A DNA stretch of 51,462 bases, taken from the NCBI GenBank assembly GCA_024635585.1, contig JAGXIP010000172.1:1-51462 (forward strand), given 5' to 3'. The notes below the pieces were generated by a model, which worked only from the letters and a program-made list of their open reading frames with translations, did no database searches and was not told where the DNA came from. This document shows, piece by piece, positions 9,129 to 19,125 of this stretch. The DNA comes from Saccharicrinis sp. Lineage in GTDB: Bacteria > Bacteroidota > Bacteroidia > Bacteroidales > Marinilabiliaceae. Numbering within the stretch: the stretch's first letter is position 1; every line of letters starts with the position of its first letter. The position numbers and the translations under genes were made by a program.

Positions 9129-10613
9129 ATGAAAAATCCAATTTTTACGTCAGCAATTATTTTAGTCCTTTTAACAGTGTTTTTGGGTGGTAATAGCATT
9201 CAGGCGGCCAACCACCTAACAAGCCAAGTGGAATCCGTAGATACACTCAGCTCATCACCAATTATACTGGAGTGTAATTATGCTTCATCGGATAATAAAA
9301 GGCAACCTATGCATTATCACTGGAGTATTAGTAATCGCATTTCTCCTATCGGAAAATTTAATTCCTTGGGTGAGGGTGCCCTTTACAATGTGGTACGACC
9401 ACTAGGTGGTAAATCTAAAAATGGCGAAAAAGCAATTGATGAAGATACCTACAAGTGGGACGGCGAAAAATATTATTACGATTGGGTGCCTCTTAAAAAA
9501 CAAATTGATAACGTTGGGCCAGCCAACTTGTACCAATTGGTAACGGATAATCCTTCGTGGGCTTTTCAACGCGGAATGGAAATAGCGGACGACAGTAAAG
9601 TGGAAACCTATGGAAATCCATGGCCTCCAAACGACCCAAAGGCATGGTCGGATTATATTAAGGCCATGTTGCAGGAGCTTATTACAACCTATGGCAAAGC
9701 ACAAGTTGAACAATGGCGCTATTGTATTGGTCGCGAAATTGGGACACCGGGACATTGGCGTGCAGGACAATTGGCCTTTTTTGAGCATTATAAAAATACT
9801 TTAGATGCCATAAAATCCGTTATTCCCAACGCCAAAGTGGGTACGCATTTCCTATGGAGTTCCTCTAAACATTCCTATGGTCCCGACTTTGTAAAATGGT
9901 GTAAGCAAAACAATACCCACTATGATTTTATTGGCGTTTCTTATTATCCGTTTTACAATCAAATAAAACGAGTGGATCCCGATTATGTTTACAAAATAGA
10001 TTTTGCCCCCATTAAGGATATCCCAGAATGGAATCCAGCTGCTACATTGGAATTTCATGAATTTGCATTAATAACAAGTATGAATGCAAAGGGAAATGGC
10101 TTTGAAAATGCATCCAAACCATATCAAGACTCCTTTACCGTGCTGATGGCAAAAATGATGTATGAACATGATATGAGAGATGTTTTCCGTTGGGGTTCGG
10201 ATGAAAATAAGTTAGCTGAACAGACCTTTTTAACCATGGAGGGTAATATTTACTATACAAGTTCAAAACAGGGTGCACCAAAGTCATCGGGGAATTTGGT
10301 AGATGCTGTTTTTGCGCAAGATCCTGCTACAAAACAATACAATATCATGGCTTATAATTACAATGCTAATCCTGATTCTAAAAATAGCGAACCAGTAACT
10401 ATTGCGGCAACCATTCCTTTACGTAAGGGTAGCAAAATTAAATACCGAAGCGCAAGTTATAGTCAAAACGGGTTGGAATGGTCCGAATGGAAGACCTACA
10501 AAACAACAGCAGGCAAAAAATCGTCAGAGTCTGTCATCTCCATCCAATCAGAAATTCCTGTTTTCTCATTTGTCAAATATGAGATTATGACAGAAAAGAA
10601 GACGCGGAAATAA
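9129..10613 (+). CDS. GH39-like clan GH-A glycoside hydrolase with altered acid/base motif
   Basis: This 494-residue exported protein has a signal peptide ending near GGNSIQA. The body resembles GH39-type (beta/alpha)8 enzymes: YQLVTDNPSWAFQRG, then a block DPKAWSDYIKAMLQELITTYG, VEQWRYCIGREIG, and LEFHEFAL near strand 7. The probable acid/base is Glu203, but the usual Asn before it is Arg (GRE instead of NE). The nucleophile would be Glu308 or Glu311. A C-terminal beta-sandwich follows from about residue 380. GH39 enzymes are typically beta-xylosidases or iduronidases, and one occurs in described ulvan loci. The N-to-R change leaves activity uncertain. It follows the palindrome cluster and precedes the GH2 gene by 60 bases. 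Confidence 0.7.
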   Translation: MKNPIFTSAIILVLLTVFLGGNSIQAANHLTSQVESVDTLSSSPIILECNYASSDNKRQPMHYHWSISNRISPIGKFNSLGEGALYNVVRPLGGKSKNGEKAIDEDTYKWDGEKYYYDWVPLKKQIDNVGPANLYQLVTDNPSWAFQRGMEIADDSKVETYGNPWPPNDPKAWSDYIKAMLQELITTYGKAQVEQWRYCIGREIGTPGHWRAGQLAFFEHYKNTLDAIKSVIPNAKVGTHFLWSSSKHSYGPDFVKWCKQNNTHYDFIGVSYYPFYNQIKRVDPDYVYKIDFAPIKDIPEWNPAATLEFHEFALITSMNAKGNGFENASKPYQDSFTVLMAKMMYEHDMRDVFRWGSDENKLAEQTFLTMEGNIYYTSSKQGAPKSSGNLVDAVFAQDPATKQYNIMAYNYNANPDSKNSEPVTIAATIPLRKGSKIKYRSASYSQNGLEWSEWKTYKTTAGKKSSESVISIQSEIPVFSFVKYEIMTEKKTRK

Positions 10614-10673
10614 TTTGTGCTTTATTTGAGAACTGCTAAATAGAATTAACAGTAAATACTAACTTTTGAGCCC

Positions 10674-13600
10674 ATGCGTACTAAGATTTGTTTGTTCAGT
10701 TTGATATTTTTTTTGAGTTATAGTGTTATCCATGCGCAACCTGATGAAAATTACATCCATAAATTAACGGGTGATGTTAATTTAGATTGGTTGAAATCAG
10801 TTGGGAACTCACTTTCAAATCAAACCATAAGCTGGTCTTCTAAGTCAGTTCAGGGATTCAATAATACATCTTCATTAGCCCGTAAACAAGCTATATTGCA
10901 GCATCCTTGGTTTTTTTATCCAGTCGATTCAAAACAGAATAGTTTTAAACCAACTGAGATAAAATTTCCACATCATTTCGAAAAAGTACGAAGTTATAAA
11001 GCGGGATGGTATTTTACCAAATATACTCTGGACGAGTTTTCAAAAAAAAGATTGGTGTTAATGCTCAATCGTGTTGACTTGTTTAGCATGGTGTACTTAA
11101 ATGGAAATAGAATAGGTTATCACTTTGGCTCTTATACACCTTTTGAATTTGATATTACCAATGCGAGTGTTGCTGGGGATAATGTTTTGGCAATTTTTGT
11201 TCACGATAGAAGTGCTGCGGTAGATGGCGATAAAGCCTACAATCAATTAGGGCCTGAGTGGCTAAAGTCAAGTTACAGCCAAGGAAGAGCTAATGACATT
11301 TTGAAAGGAGGAATGGATGATGCACCGATATTGGAATTAAGAGAAAATATATCGCTAAAAGATGTATTTATAAAAACATCTACCCGAACCGGTGAAATGC
11401 AAATTGAATATGAATTGGCGTTTAAAAACAACAAAGCAACTCCATCAACATTGTCCTTTGAAGTCATGAAATGGCCAAATGGCGAAAGGGTTAATTTACA
11501 AATACCAGATGTTGCTATAGACGAGGTAGTTGAGGGTTCTTATTTGTGTAATGTTAATTGGCCTAATCCTGATCTGTGGAGTCCGGAAAATCCGAATTTA
11601 TACATTTTACGAACAACCATTAAAAACGGAAAATCTACAGATGTTGTTGAAACAAGATTTGGTTTTAGAGAGTTTTGGAATGAAGGAAAAACGTTTATGC
11701 TGAATGGCATTCCTATCAAACTGCGGGGCGAATCTACCTTTCGACCTATTATTACTGGAGAAGGAGGATACAAAAAAACATTTGAACTATACAAGCAACT
11801 ATTCGGATCAAATGCATGCCGAATTCATGCTACCATGCCACATGGCGACATGGTGCTTGCTGCCGATGAGGCTGGTATTCTTTTAATAGATCAATCGGCA
11901 ATTTGGTCGGTAAATGTAATGTTCTATAAAAATGGCGGAGAATGGTTTTTGAAAAATACCGAAAAAGAGTTTGAGGAATGGGTGAAAAGGGACCGAAATT
12001 CTCCTTCGGTTGTTATTTGGGATGTAGAAAATGAGATGCTTCGTTACAACTACGAAATGCATTTGCCTTGGGTAAGTAAACTTCCGGGTTTTATAAAAAA
12101 ATACGATACTACACGGCCCTTTAATTTTTCGGGTGCAGGGTGGTTTAGTAACCAGCAGGATATGGTTTCGTTGCATATGCAGGAGCATTATACCCGAATA
12201 ATGAAGGACTGGAATCAAAAAGGAACTTGTCCGCTATTAATGGGTGAGTTTTGGGTGGGGGGAAGAATGGAACAACGAATTCCAACTTCATTGGAGTTTA
12301 CCTCAGCCAAGGAGCGTTACGTCGAAGAAGCTAAAATTTATGAAGAGAAATTATTAGAAATGCGTTACCTGCAATTGTCGGGGGTTATGCCGTTTCGAAT
12401 TTCACTTCTTGGATTTTATAGAGGAGAAGATGCTACTAATCCCAACTTGCTTACCCGAACCAATGATGTAATTCAAAAAATACAGCATGGCATGCAACCT
12501 GTAACCGTGTTTTTTTGGCCACGACGTAATTACACCTCAGCATCCAAAACCTTTAAGCGTGAGCTGGTTATATGTAATGATAGTGAAACGGAAAAGATTT
12601 TTGATATCTCTTGGGGCTGGGAAAACCAAGCCGATAAAGTTAAATCACTTACACTTCAACCGGCCGAACAACGAAAAATTACCATTGAAGATACTGCACC
12701 GCTAAAAGATCAAAAACTCATTGCTACATTGCAAAATAATGGCAAAATAATCTCAACAGATACCTTGTTGATTCACCCAATTGTTTTACCAGCTAGCATA
12801 ATCAGTAAAAAAATAAAAGTCTATCAGGATGAAGGTCTTGTAAAAATACTTTCAAGTAAAGGTTTCTCAGCGCAGTTAACAACTTCAATTCCAAAAGCCG
12901 GAGATAAGGTTATTTTTATTATTCCTGAGCACGCCAACAACCGTGTGCTAAATTCGCAAAAGATTGAAATTCTTGATTTCCTTCGTAATGGAGGTACTGT
13001 TTTATGTCTAAAGCAAGATCAAGCTCCATCATGGTTTCCTTTAAAATTTGAATTTTGGTCGGCAAATCAAACTTCTCCACATACTTATGCTCGTATGGGA
13101 TGGCAGGGGCTTCATAAAAATTTGTTTTATTCAAAAATTGCTCCGTTACTTGCCCCAACCCATCCAATTTTTAATGGGATAAATGGCAGTAATCTGCATT
13201 TATGGGATAATTATGATGGACGTGTTAGTGATGATGTTTTTGTAAGGCCGGCTAATGTCAATAAATTTCAACAAGGCAATTGGCGACCCTTGGCAGCGGG
13301 TACCCGCAGAGAGCATGTGAGTATAGTCGAATTGTTTTATGGAGAAGGCACCCTGCTTTCGTGCCAACTGAATATCATGGACAATATAGATAATATTCAA
13401 GCCTCAAGTTTGTTTGTAAATATGCTCAGTTATTTATCCGATAAGCCAGCAGCCATCTTTAATAATAAAGTAGCGGTTCGCGGATCTTTGAATCCAATGG
13501 ATTTGTCCATATTAACGGGAGCAGCTGAAGCGACTTTTCGTAATGCTCAGTTTAAGAAAAATGATCTGATGCTAGCTTTTAATGGGTCGGATATAACTGA

Positions 13601-14690
13601 AATAAAAGAGTGGGCTGTTAAAGGAGGTAAAGTTCTTGTTTTATCAGATAGCCTTTCTCAAGCTTTTGAGGGTGTTAAAATGAGCCATGGAAAAAATAAG
13701 AGATATTTAGCCACAAAAATAGCGGATCACACCTTGCTTCAAGGTGTTTCATCTGCTAATTTTTTACAATCCGATCAGCAATTTATTTCAAGTTATTTTA
13801 CCGCTATTCCTTCTAATGCAAAAGTACTATTACAGGGTTTTGATGGAGCCAGTTTCTGGAGATTAGAGGAGGTAGGTCCCGTAATGATTTCCATCCCATT
13901 TGGTAAGGGTGAGATTATTTTATCTGCCCTTAACATCGAAAAACAAACCAGTGTCTCTGCCCAAGAGTTACTATCTCTTATTTTAACTAATCAAGGTGTT
14001 CCCATTCCTTTTGCAAATACAACGAATTTTGATGAGGTTATTATTAAAAAAACTGTTCCTATTACCATTGATGGTATACTTAACGAGTGGTTGGAAGACA
14101 TGGAAGATAAAAATGTAACACAATATATTCATGCACAACCTGTTTTTCTTACTTCAGAAAATATTATTAAAGGTCCACCTGAATTTGATCTAAATCTTTC
14201 CGCAATAAACTATTTTCTTTGGAATGAAAAGGCACTTTATATTGCTGGAGTTGTTTTTGGGGAAGAACTAACCTATGAAACTGGCATTAGCTACGGGAGT
14301 GAAAAGATATATAATCAGGAGTTTAAGCTTAATGATGATGTTATTTCTATCTCAGTTAAAAATAAAATGGCCAATGTATTAGTGAATGGGGTTCCTATTT
14401 CCAATGAATGGATAGGTGTTGCGCAAATAAATTCCAACGAAATGACCGATGCCACCAACCTTCATTTTAATTATATTTTGGCCAGCGGAAAAATAGCGTC
14501 GGTACAGAATCTAATAGGTGAAACTTTTGAGCTAATGATACCTTGGCAACTTTTAAAGCATAAATCTACAGACGAATCTGTACGTTCGATTGTAAGTCTG
14601 GAATCAAAAGAAACCAAAATTCAAGTGCCATTAGCCGAGGATTCTTCATTGAAATCAAATTGGTTGAAAATGAAATACAAGAAGAATTAA
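10674..14690 (+). CDS. Large GH2 family glycoside hydrolase with CBM9-like C-terminus
   Basis: This is a 1338-residue exported enzyme (signal LSYSVIHAQ). Domains in order are the GH2 sugar-binding jelly roll (GWYFTKYTLDEF, about 80-230), an Ig-like domain (about 230-330), and the TIM barrel starting at RFGFREFWNEGKTFMLNG. The barrel has acid/base WDVENEM (Glu454) and nucleophile LLMGEFWVG (Glu525). Long beta-rich and GATase-like regions with FIIPEHANNRVLNSQKIEIL and FLRNGGTVLCLKQDQ follow (about 740-1130). The C-terminal ~200 residues (TIDGILNEWLEDM, NYFLWNEKALYIAGVV) look like a CBM9 or family-9-like domain. Members hydrolyse beta-galactosides, glucuronides or mannosides; the substrate here is unknown. 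It is longer than typical GH2 proteins because of the C-terminal additions. Confidence 0.87.
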   Translation: MRTKICLFSLIFFLSYSVIHAQPDENYIHKLTGDVNLDWLKSVGNSLSNQTISWSSKSVQGFNNTSSLARKQAILQHPWFFYPVDSKQNSFKPTEIKFPHHFEKVRSYKAGWYFTKYTLDEFSKKRLVLMLNRVDLFSMVYLNGNRIGYHFGSYTPFEFDITNASVAGDNVLAIFVHDRSAAVDGDKAYNQLGPEWLKSSYSQGRANDILKGGMDDAPILELRENISLKDVFIKTSTRTGEMQIEYELAFKNNKATPSTLSFEVMKWPNGERVNLQIPDVAIDEVVEGSYLCNVNWPNPDLWSPENPNLYILRTTIKNGKSTDVVETRFGFREFWNEGKTFMLNGIPIKLRGESTFRPIITGEGGYKKTFELYKQLFGSNACRIHATMPHGDMVLAADEAGILLIDQSAIWSVNVMFYKNGGEWFLKNTEKEFEEWVKRDRNSPSVVIWDVENEMLRYNYEMHLPWVSKLPGFIKKYDTTRPFNFSGAGWFSNQQDMVSLHMQEHYTRIMKDWNQKGTCPLLMGEFWVGGRMEQRIPTSLEFTSAKERYVEEAKIYEEKLLEMRYLQLSGVMPFRISLLGFYRGEDATNPNLLTRTNDVIQKIQHGMQPVTVFFWPRRNYTSASKTFKRELVICNDSETEKIFDISWGWENQADKVKSLTLQPAEQRKITIEDTAPLKDQKLIATLQNNGKIISTDTLLIHPIVLPASIISKKIKVYQDEGLVKILSSKGFSAQLTTSIPKAGDKVIFIIPEHANNRVLNSQKIEILDFLRNGGTVLCLKQDQAPSWFPLKFEFWSANQTSPHTYARMGWQGLHKNLFYSKIAPLLAPTHPIFNGINGSNLHLWDNYDGRVSDDVFVRPANVNKFQQGNWRPLAAGTRREHVSIVELFYGEGTLLSCQLNIMDNIDNIQASSLFVNMLSYLSDKPAAIFNNKVAVRGSLNPMDLSILTGAAEATFRNAQFKKNDLMLAFNGSDITEIKEWAVKGGKVLVLSDSLSQAFEGVKMSHGKNKRYLATKIADHTLLQGVSSANFLQSDQQFISSYFTAIPSNAKVLLQGFDGASFWRLEEVGPVMISIPFGKGEIILSALNIEKQTSVSAQELLSLILTNQGVPIPFANTTNFDEVIIKKTVPITIDGILNEWLEDMEDKNVTQYIHAQPVFLTSENIIKGPPEFDLNLSAINYFLWNEKALYIAGVVFGEELTYETGISYGSEKIYNQEFKLNDDVISISVKNKMANVLVNGVPISNEWIGVAQINSNEMTDATNLHFNYILASGKIASVQNLIGETFELMIPWQLLKHKSTDESVRSIVSLESKETKIQVPLAEDSSLKSNWLKMKYKKN

Positions 14691-14857
14691 GTCTTGGGTA
14701 GAAAATGATATTGTGTTAAATCGGCAATTGGATATCTCGTATTTAGAGTTTTATTTATTTTGGCACCAGCAATACTGAGAAAAGATACGCAACACTTTAT
14801 TAGGCCTAGCTTTATTTTTAGTAAATTTAATAAACTGAAATGTAAAAAATAGATATT

Positions 14858-15538
14858 ATGAAGAAGTTCCTTTTTATTTCCGCTATTAGTCTAGGTTTAA
14901 TCATCACCTCAACACGGGTGTCTTCACAATCTCGCCAAATAATAGGGCGGGTAATTGCGCTTGATAGCATTCCAATTATTAAAGCGCAAGTGCTGGTAAA
15001 AAGTACAGACTCAATTTATCAGTCTGGTGAAAACGGTATGTTTAAAATTATTTGCTCAAATAAGGACAGAATTATTGTCACAGCAAATGGCTTTAAAAGT
15101 GAAAAGGTAAAGATAAAAGAAGATACTGAAGATTTGCTTATCAATCTTGAGCTTAAGACTAACCCCGAAAGTCTTGATATTGCATACGGATTCGGACATG
15201 TTAAGGATAGGGATAGGCTATTTGCTGCTTCATCTTTACATGATAAAAATAACGACTTCTCATCTTACAATAATATGCTCGAATTAATTGAGGGTAAATT
15301 TCCTGGAGTTGATACTTATGGAGGAGTAATTGTTATTAGAGGCATTGGTTCTCCAAGTGGCAATAACAATCCACTGATAATAGTAGATGGCGTAAGAGTG
15401 GAATACGAATATTTTAATAGGATTGCTCCGCGTGATGTTAAAAGTATAGATGTTATTAAGGATGGAACAACAGCAATGTATGGTGCAGACGGAGGTAATG
15501 GTGTAATCATTGTTGAAACTAAAAAGAAAATTGAGTAA
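14858..15538 (+). CDS. Stand-alone carboxypeptidase-regulatory-like plus TonB-plug protein
   Basis: This 226-residue exported protein (signal ending TRVSSQ) is built like the N-terminus of a SusC/RagA transporter. It has a CarboxypepD-regulatory-like domain (IIGRVIALDSIPIIKAQVLV, about 26-100) and then a plug domain (about 130-222) with VIVIRGIGSPSGNNNPLIIVDGV and IDVIKDGTTAMYGADGGNGVIIVETKK. It stops right where a beta-barrel would begin, and no barrel sequence follows in any frame. No SusC-like barrel is in the window. It may be a genuine plug-only protein of the kind seen in Bacteroidota genomes, or the 5' part of a lost SusC. The clean domain boundary favours the former. It sits between GH2 and GH106. 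Confidence 0.8.
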   Translation: MKKFLFISAISLGLIITSTRVSSQSRQIIGRVIALDSIPIIKAQVLVKSTDSIYQSGENGMFKIICSNKDRIIVTANGFKSEKVKIKEDTEDLLINLELKTNPESLDIAYGFGHVKDRDRLFAASSLHDKNNDFSSYNNMLELIEGKFPGVDTYGGVIVIRGIGSPSGNNNPLIIVDGVRVEYEYFNRIAPRDVKSIDVIKDGTTAMYGADGGNGVIIVETKKKIE

Positions 15539-15629
15539 GCCTTGTAAGAAATCCAGAATGTGAGGATCAGGTAAAAGGACTGAGTTAGTACCTGTCAACA
15601 ATATATTTAACTTGAATAAAACATTAAAA

Positions 15630-18600
15630 ATGAAGTCTTTTTTTCCTATCCTAATTGCAATTCTACTTAGTGGTTCTAGTTGTACCATGCCAAAGGGTAA
15701 AACTAGCGTTGAGCCAACCATTAATGAGATAAAAGCAGGCTTTGCATCTCCTATAATGCAATATCGTCCCGAAACATGGTTTCACCTAAATGGGAACAAT
15801 ATCAGCAAGGAAGGTTTGACACTCGACCTTGAGGCCATAAAGTCTGCCGGGCTCCAAGGCATACATCTTTTCAGCAAAAACGGACGTCCATATCCAGGAG
15901 TTGAGCAAATAAAAATATTATCGCCCGAGTGGGAAGAAATGATACGTCACGCAGCAGATGAATGCCAACGATTGGGTTTGAAATTTACCATGCAAAATTG
16001 CCCCGGATGGTCCATGACTGGCGGACCCTGGGTGCCGGTGGAGGAAGCACAGCGTGAAATCGTAGAATCGGTGTATCGTGTAAAGGGCGGAGGTATGTTC
16101 GAAGATGTCCTTGCGCTGGACTCAGCCTACCTCACGGCCGATTACAACTACAAAGATGTGCAAGTGCTGGCTTTCCCAACCCCGGAAGGTGACGACTTAA
16201 GCGTTCCCATCCCTTTGAAGATTGAATCCAATAATCCCGTAGTTCCTTGGGCCATTATTTTAAATCCTGATACTGTTCTTGATTTAAATGGTAAATCACT
16301 TTCCGAATCGTTAAAAAAATATAAGGAAGCAGGTATTGCCAAGGTTAATGGCGAGAATACATGGGTTAAAATAACGTTTGACCGAAAAGTAACCATCCGT
16401 TCTATCCAAATGTCACCTATTCGCGAAATGATTCTGGACAGTCAGTATCCACAGGTCGATGTGAAGCTGAGAATTCAGACTGTAGAAAATGGTAAACGCC
16501 ACGATGTCGCTGAATTAAAAATACCCAATGGTAATTGGTCCGATCGTCAGTATGATGTAACCCTTGCAATACCCGAAACAAATTCGGATGAGTTTGTCAT
16601 TACATTTTTAGGAGAGCATAGCTTGTTACCTAAAGCGATGCATTTAAGTGCAAAGCCACGCTTGCACAACCACGAGGTGAAAGCAGCTAAGGCATTACGT
16701 AGCCTGGAGAAAGAGGTTGAAAGTAATTATACGGACAAATGTTTTATCGATCCCGATCAGACCATCAATTTAACAACGAAAATGGATGAAAAGGGCAAGT
16801 TGAGCTGGGATGCACCGCAAGGCAATTGGACTGTGGTGCGCTTTGGGCACGTAAATATGCGCCGTACCAACAAACCCGCCATGCCCGAATCTACCGGATG
16901 GGAATGTAGCAAGTTGGATAAAGTAGCCATCGAAAATCACTTGCGTAATGGTATGATTGGTAAAATGATTACAGATGGGGGGCCCATTGGAGATGGAAAG
17001 CTCGATGGATTGTTGATTGATAGTTGGGAAAGCTATATTCCAACATGGACCATGAATGCCGACGATATGTTCAAGGAGTTTGAGCAACATCGAGGCTATG
17101 GCATGAAACCCTATTTGCCTGCAACAATGGGCTACATCTTAAAAAGTCCTGAAGTGAGCACCAAGTTCCTTCGCGACCTTCGTCAAACCATGGACGAGGT
17201 GTACATCGATAATTTTTTCGCACATTTTGCTACGGTGGCGCATGATATGGGTGCTGAGGTATATACCGAAGGAGCTGGTGGTGAAGTGTTACCGATTGAC
17301 CCAATGCGTTATTATGGCGTGAGCGATATACCCATGACCGAGTTTTGGTATCCAAAGGCGCCTTCTAACCAAAATGAATATGCCAAACCTGTATATTCCG
17401 CTGCTTCGGCTGCACACCTATACAACAAACCAGTTTTGGCAGCCGAGGCTTGCACACAGTTGGGAGTAGATTGGAGCGAGCACCCTTTTTCAGTAAAATA
17501 TTTGATAGATTATAATTTTACGAAAGGTATTAACCACCTGGTGTTCCATACCTTTTCGCACACGCCCCAAAAAGAAGTTTTTCCGGGCTCAAGCTTTGGG
17601 GGAAATATTGGTTTTCCTCTTGTGAGGCAACAAACGTGGTGGAAATACATGCCAGACTTTGTTGATTATTTGACCCGCTGTCAGTATGTACTGCAACAAG
17701 GTGAATATGCTGCTGATGTACTTTGGTACTATGGCGACCAATACGAACGCCCTCCATTTGACCTCGACTATTTCCCCAAAGGGTATCGTTTCGACTATTT
17801 GAACGCCGAAATATTGAACGAGAAATTGAGTATGAGGGATGGAGTAATTCATGCGAAAGATGCCGGAGACTACCGTGTGATTTTGTTGCGCGATTCAAAG
17901 GATATGCTCCTGTCAACAGCTCAAAAGCTAAGAGAATTGGTACATCAAGGTGCAATTATTGTGGGCGAAAAGCCACTTGATTCACCAAGTTTAATGGACG
18001 ATGAGGATGATTTAAAAGCATTGCACGAAATTGCGGACGAACTATGGGGCAATACAGCAAGTGGTGTCAAGTCTGTTGGCTTGGGAAAGGTGTATTGGGG
18101 ATATTTCATCGAAGAAGTACTGAAAACGGAAGGTATTGATCCGGATGTAATTGTACCCCAAAAGTTGCCAATTACCTGGATACACCGTAAAACTGCAGAT
18201 GCCGATATTTATTTTGTAAGTTCAACAAGTGAACAATCGCTTGATGTTTCGCTCAGTTTTAGGGTGGAAGGCGTTTATCTTGAACTGTGGGATCCGTTTA
18301 CAGGGAAGCAACAAAAGGCAAAAGTATGGAGCAAGGAAAATGATAGGGTAAATGTGGCCCTGTCCTTGGACCCAAGTGGTAGCACCATCGTAGTATTCCC
18401 CAAAGGCAACAGGCAACCCTTCTGTAAAAAAGTGGAATTCAACCAACAAACTATCTTGGATAGCAAACAAGGTTGGTACAGAGTGCACGCTACAGATGAG
18501 GGTTTGCCTACGGTATCGTTAGCAAATGAGGTGTTTATCCCTTCCCATGCAGGTGTTTACTCCTTTGTAATGTCTGATGGTTCTATCAAAAAACAAAATT

Positions 18601-19082
18601 ATGAATTGGTAGAAACCCCAATGAACGACGGCTGGACACTTTCATTTGATGAAGGGTGGGATGCTCCCGTCACAATAGACCTGAAGAAACTATCTTCGCT
18701 GACGGAACTGGATAACCAGGCTATTCGCCATTATTCGGGTACCGTTGTTTATAAAAAAGAATTGGTACGCCCCGAGTCTGGAAAGTTTTTTGTGCTCGAT
18801 TTGGGGGAGGTAAATAATATAGCCGAATTATGGTGCAATGGCCAAAAAGTGGCCACCCGTTGGGCTCCTCCATTCGTTTTTGAATTGTCCGATCAGCTAC
18901 TTGAAGGAAAGAATCAAATTGAAGTTAAAGTGACTAACACTTGGCGCAATCAGTTGATCTTTGACAATACCCGCACGGAGAGCAACAAGAAAACTTGGAC
19001 GACAAATCCACCGAAGAAAGATGAAAAAGAGCTAGAACCATCGGGTTTAGTAGGGCCGGTGGTTTTAAGAACAATAAGGTAG
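15630..19082 (+). CDS. GH106 family alpha-L-rhamnosidase (lipoprotein)
   Basis: This 1150-residue enzyme should release terminal alpha-L-rhamnose by an inverting mechanism. The signal ends in SGSSC (Cys18), so it is a lipoprotein, probably periplasmic-facing. GH106 marks are RPETWFHLNGNNISKEGLTLDL near the start, GLKFTMQNCPGWSMTGGPWV, WECSKLDKVAIENH, GLLIDSWESY, AEACTQLGVDWSEHPF and GINHLVFHTFSHTPQ. The end (FVLDLGEVNNIAELWCNGQKV, NQIEVKVTNTWRNQLIF) is the usual GH2-like carbohydrate-binding jelly roll. Length fits the family. ATG 15630 is chosen over an upstream TTG at 15612 because it starts the signal peptide directly. The GH78 gene follows after 34 bases, suggesting co-transcription. Confidence 0.93.
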   Translation: MKSFFPILIAILLSGSSCTMPKGKTSVEPTINEIKAGFASPIMQYRPETWFHLNGNNISKEGLTLDLEAIKSAGLQGIHLFSKNGRPYPGVEQIKILSPEWEEMIRHAADECQRLGLKFTMQNCPGWSMTGGPWVPVEEAQREIVESVYRVKGGGMFEDVLALDSAYLTADYNYKDVQVLAFPTPEGDDLSVPIPLKIESNNPVVPWAIILNPDTVLDLNGKSLSESLKKYKEAGIAKVNGENTWVKITFDRKVTIRSIQMSPIREMILDSQYPQVDVKLRIQTVENGKRHDVAELKIPNGNWSDRQYDVTLAIPETNSDEFVITFLGEHSLLPKAMHLSAKPRLHNHEVKAAKALRSLEKEVESNYTDKCFIDPDQTINLTTKMDEKGKLSWDAPQGNWTVVRFGHVNMRRTNKPAMPESTGWECSKLDKVAIENHLRNGMIGKMITDGGPIGDGKLDGLLIDSWESYIPTWTMNADDMFKEFEQHRGYGMKPYLPATMGYILKSPEVSTKFLRDLRQTMDEVYIDNFFAHFATVAHDMGAEVYTEGAGGEVLPIDPMRYYGVSDIPMTEFWYPKAPSNQNEYAKPVYSAASAAHLYNKPVLAAEACTQLGVDWSEHPFSVKYLIDYNFTKGINHLVFHTFSHTPQKEVFPGSSFGGNIGFPLVRQQTWWKYMPDFVDYLTRCQYVLQQGEYAADVLWYYGDQYERPPFDLDYFPKGYRFDYLNAEILNEKLSMRDGVIHAKDAGDYRVILLRDSKDMLLSTAQKLRELVHQGAIIVGEKPLDSPSLMDDEDDLKALHEIADELWGNTASGVKSVGLGKVYWGYFIEEVLKTEGIDPDVIVPQKLPITWIHRKTADADIYFVSSTSEQSLDVSLSFRVEGVYLELWDPFTGKQQKAKVWSKENDRVNVALSLDPSGSTIVVFPKGNRQPFCKKVEFNQQTILDSKQGWYRVHATDEGLPTVSLANEVFIPSHAGVYSFVMSDGSIKKQNYELVETPMNDGWTLSFDEGWDAPVTIDLKKLSSLTELDNQAIRHYSGTVVYKKELVRPESGKFFVLDLGEVNNIAELWCNGQKVATRWAPPFVFELSDQLLEGKNQIEVKVTNTWRNQLIFDNTRTESNKKTWTTNPPKKDEKELEPSGLVGPVVLRTIR

Positions 19083-19090
19083 TTTATTTA

Positions 19091-19125
19091 TAAACCAGTA
19101 TAAACCAATACAAACCATGACAAAC
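19091..19125 (+). repeat. Three 10-base direct repeats before the GH78 start
   Basis: TAAACCAGTA, TAAACCAATA and CAAACCATGA run head to tail, and CAAAC begins a fourth copy. The third unit contains the ATG of the GH78 gene. The unit length suggests slippage. It lies where a ribosome would bind, so copy changes could alter initiation; that is inference. Confidence 0.6.

Noticed and set aside
17530..17955. Long - strand open frame inside the GH106 gene
   Set aside because: It is antisense to a strongly supported catalytic gene, with no recognisable domain or promoter; it is a shadow frame.
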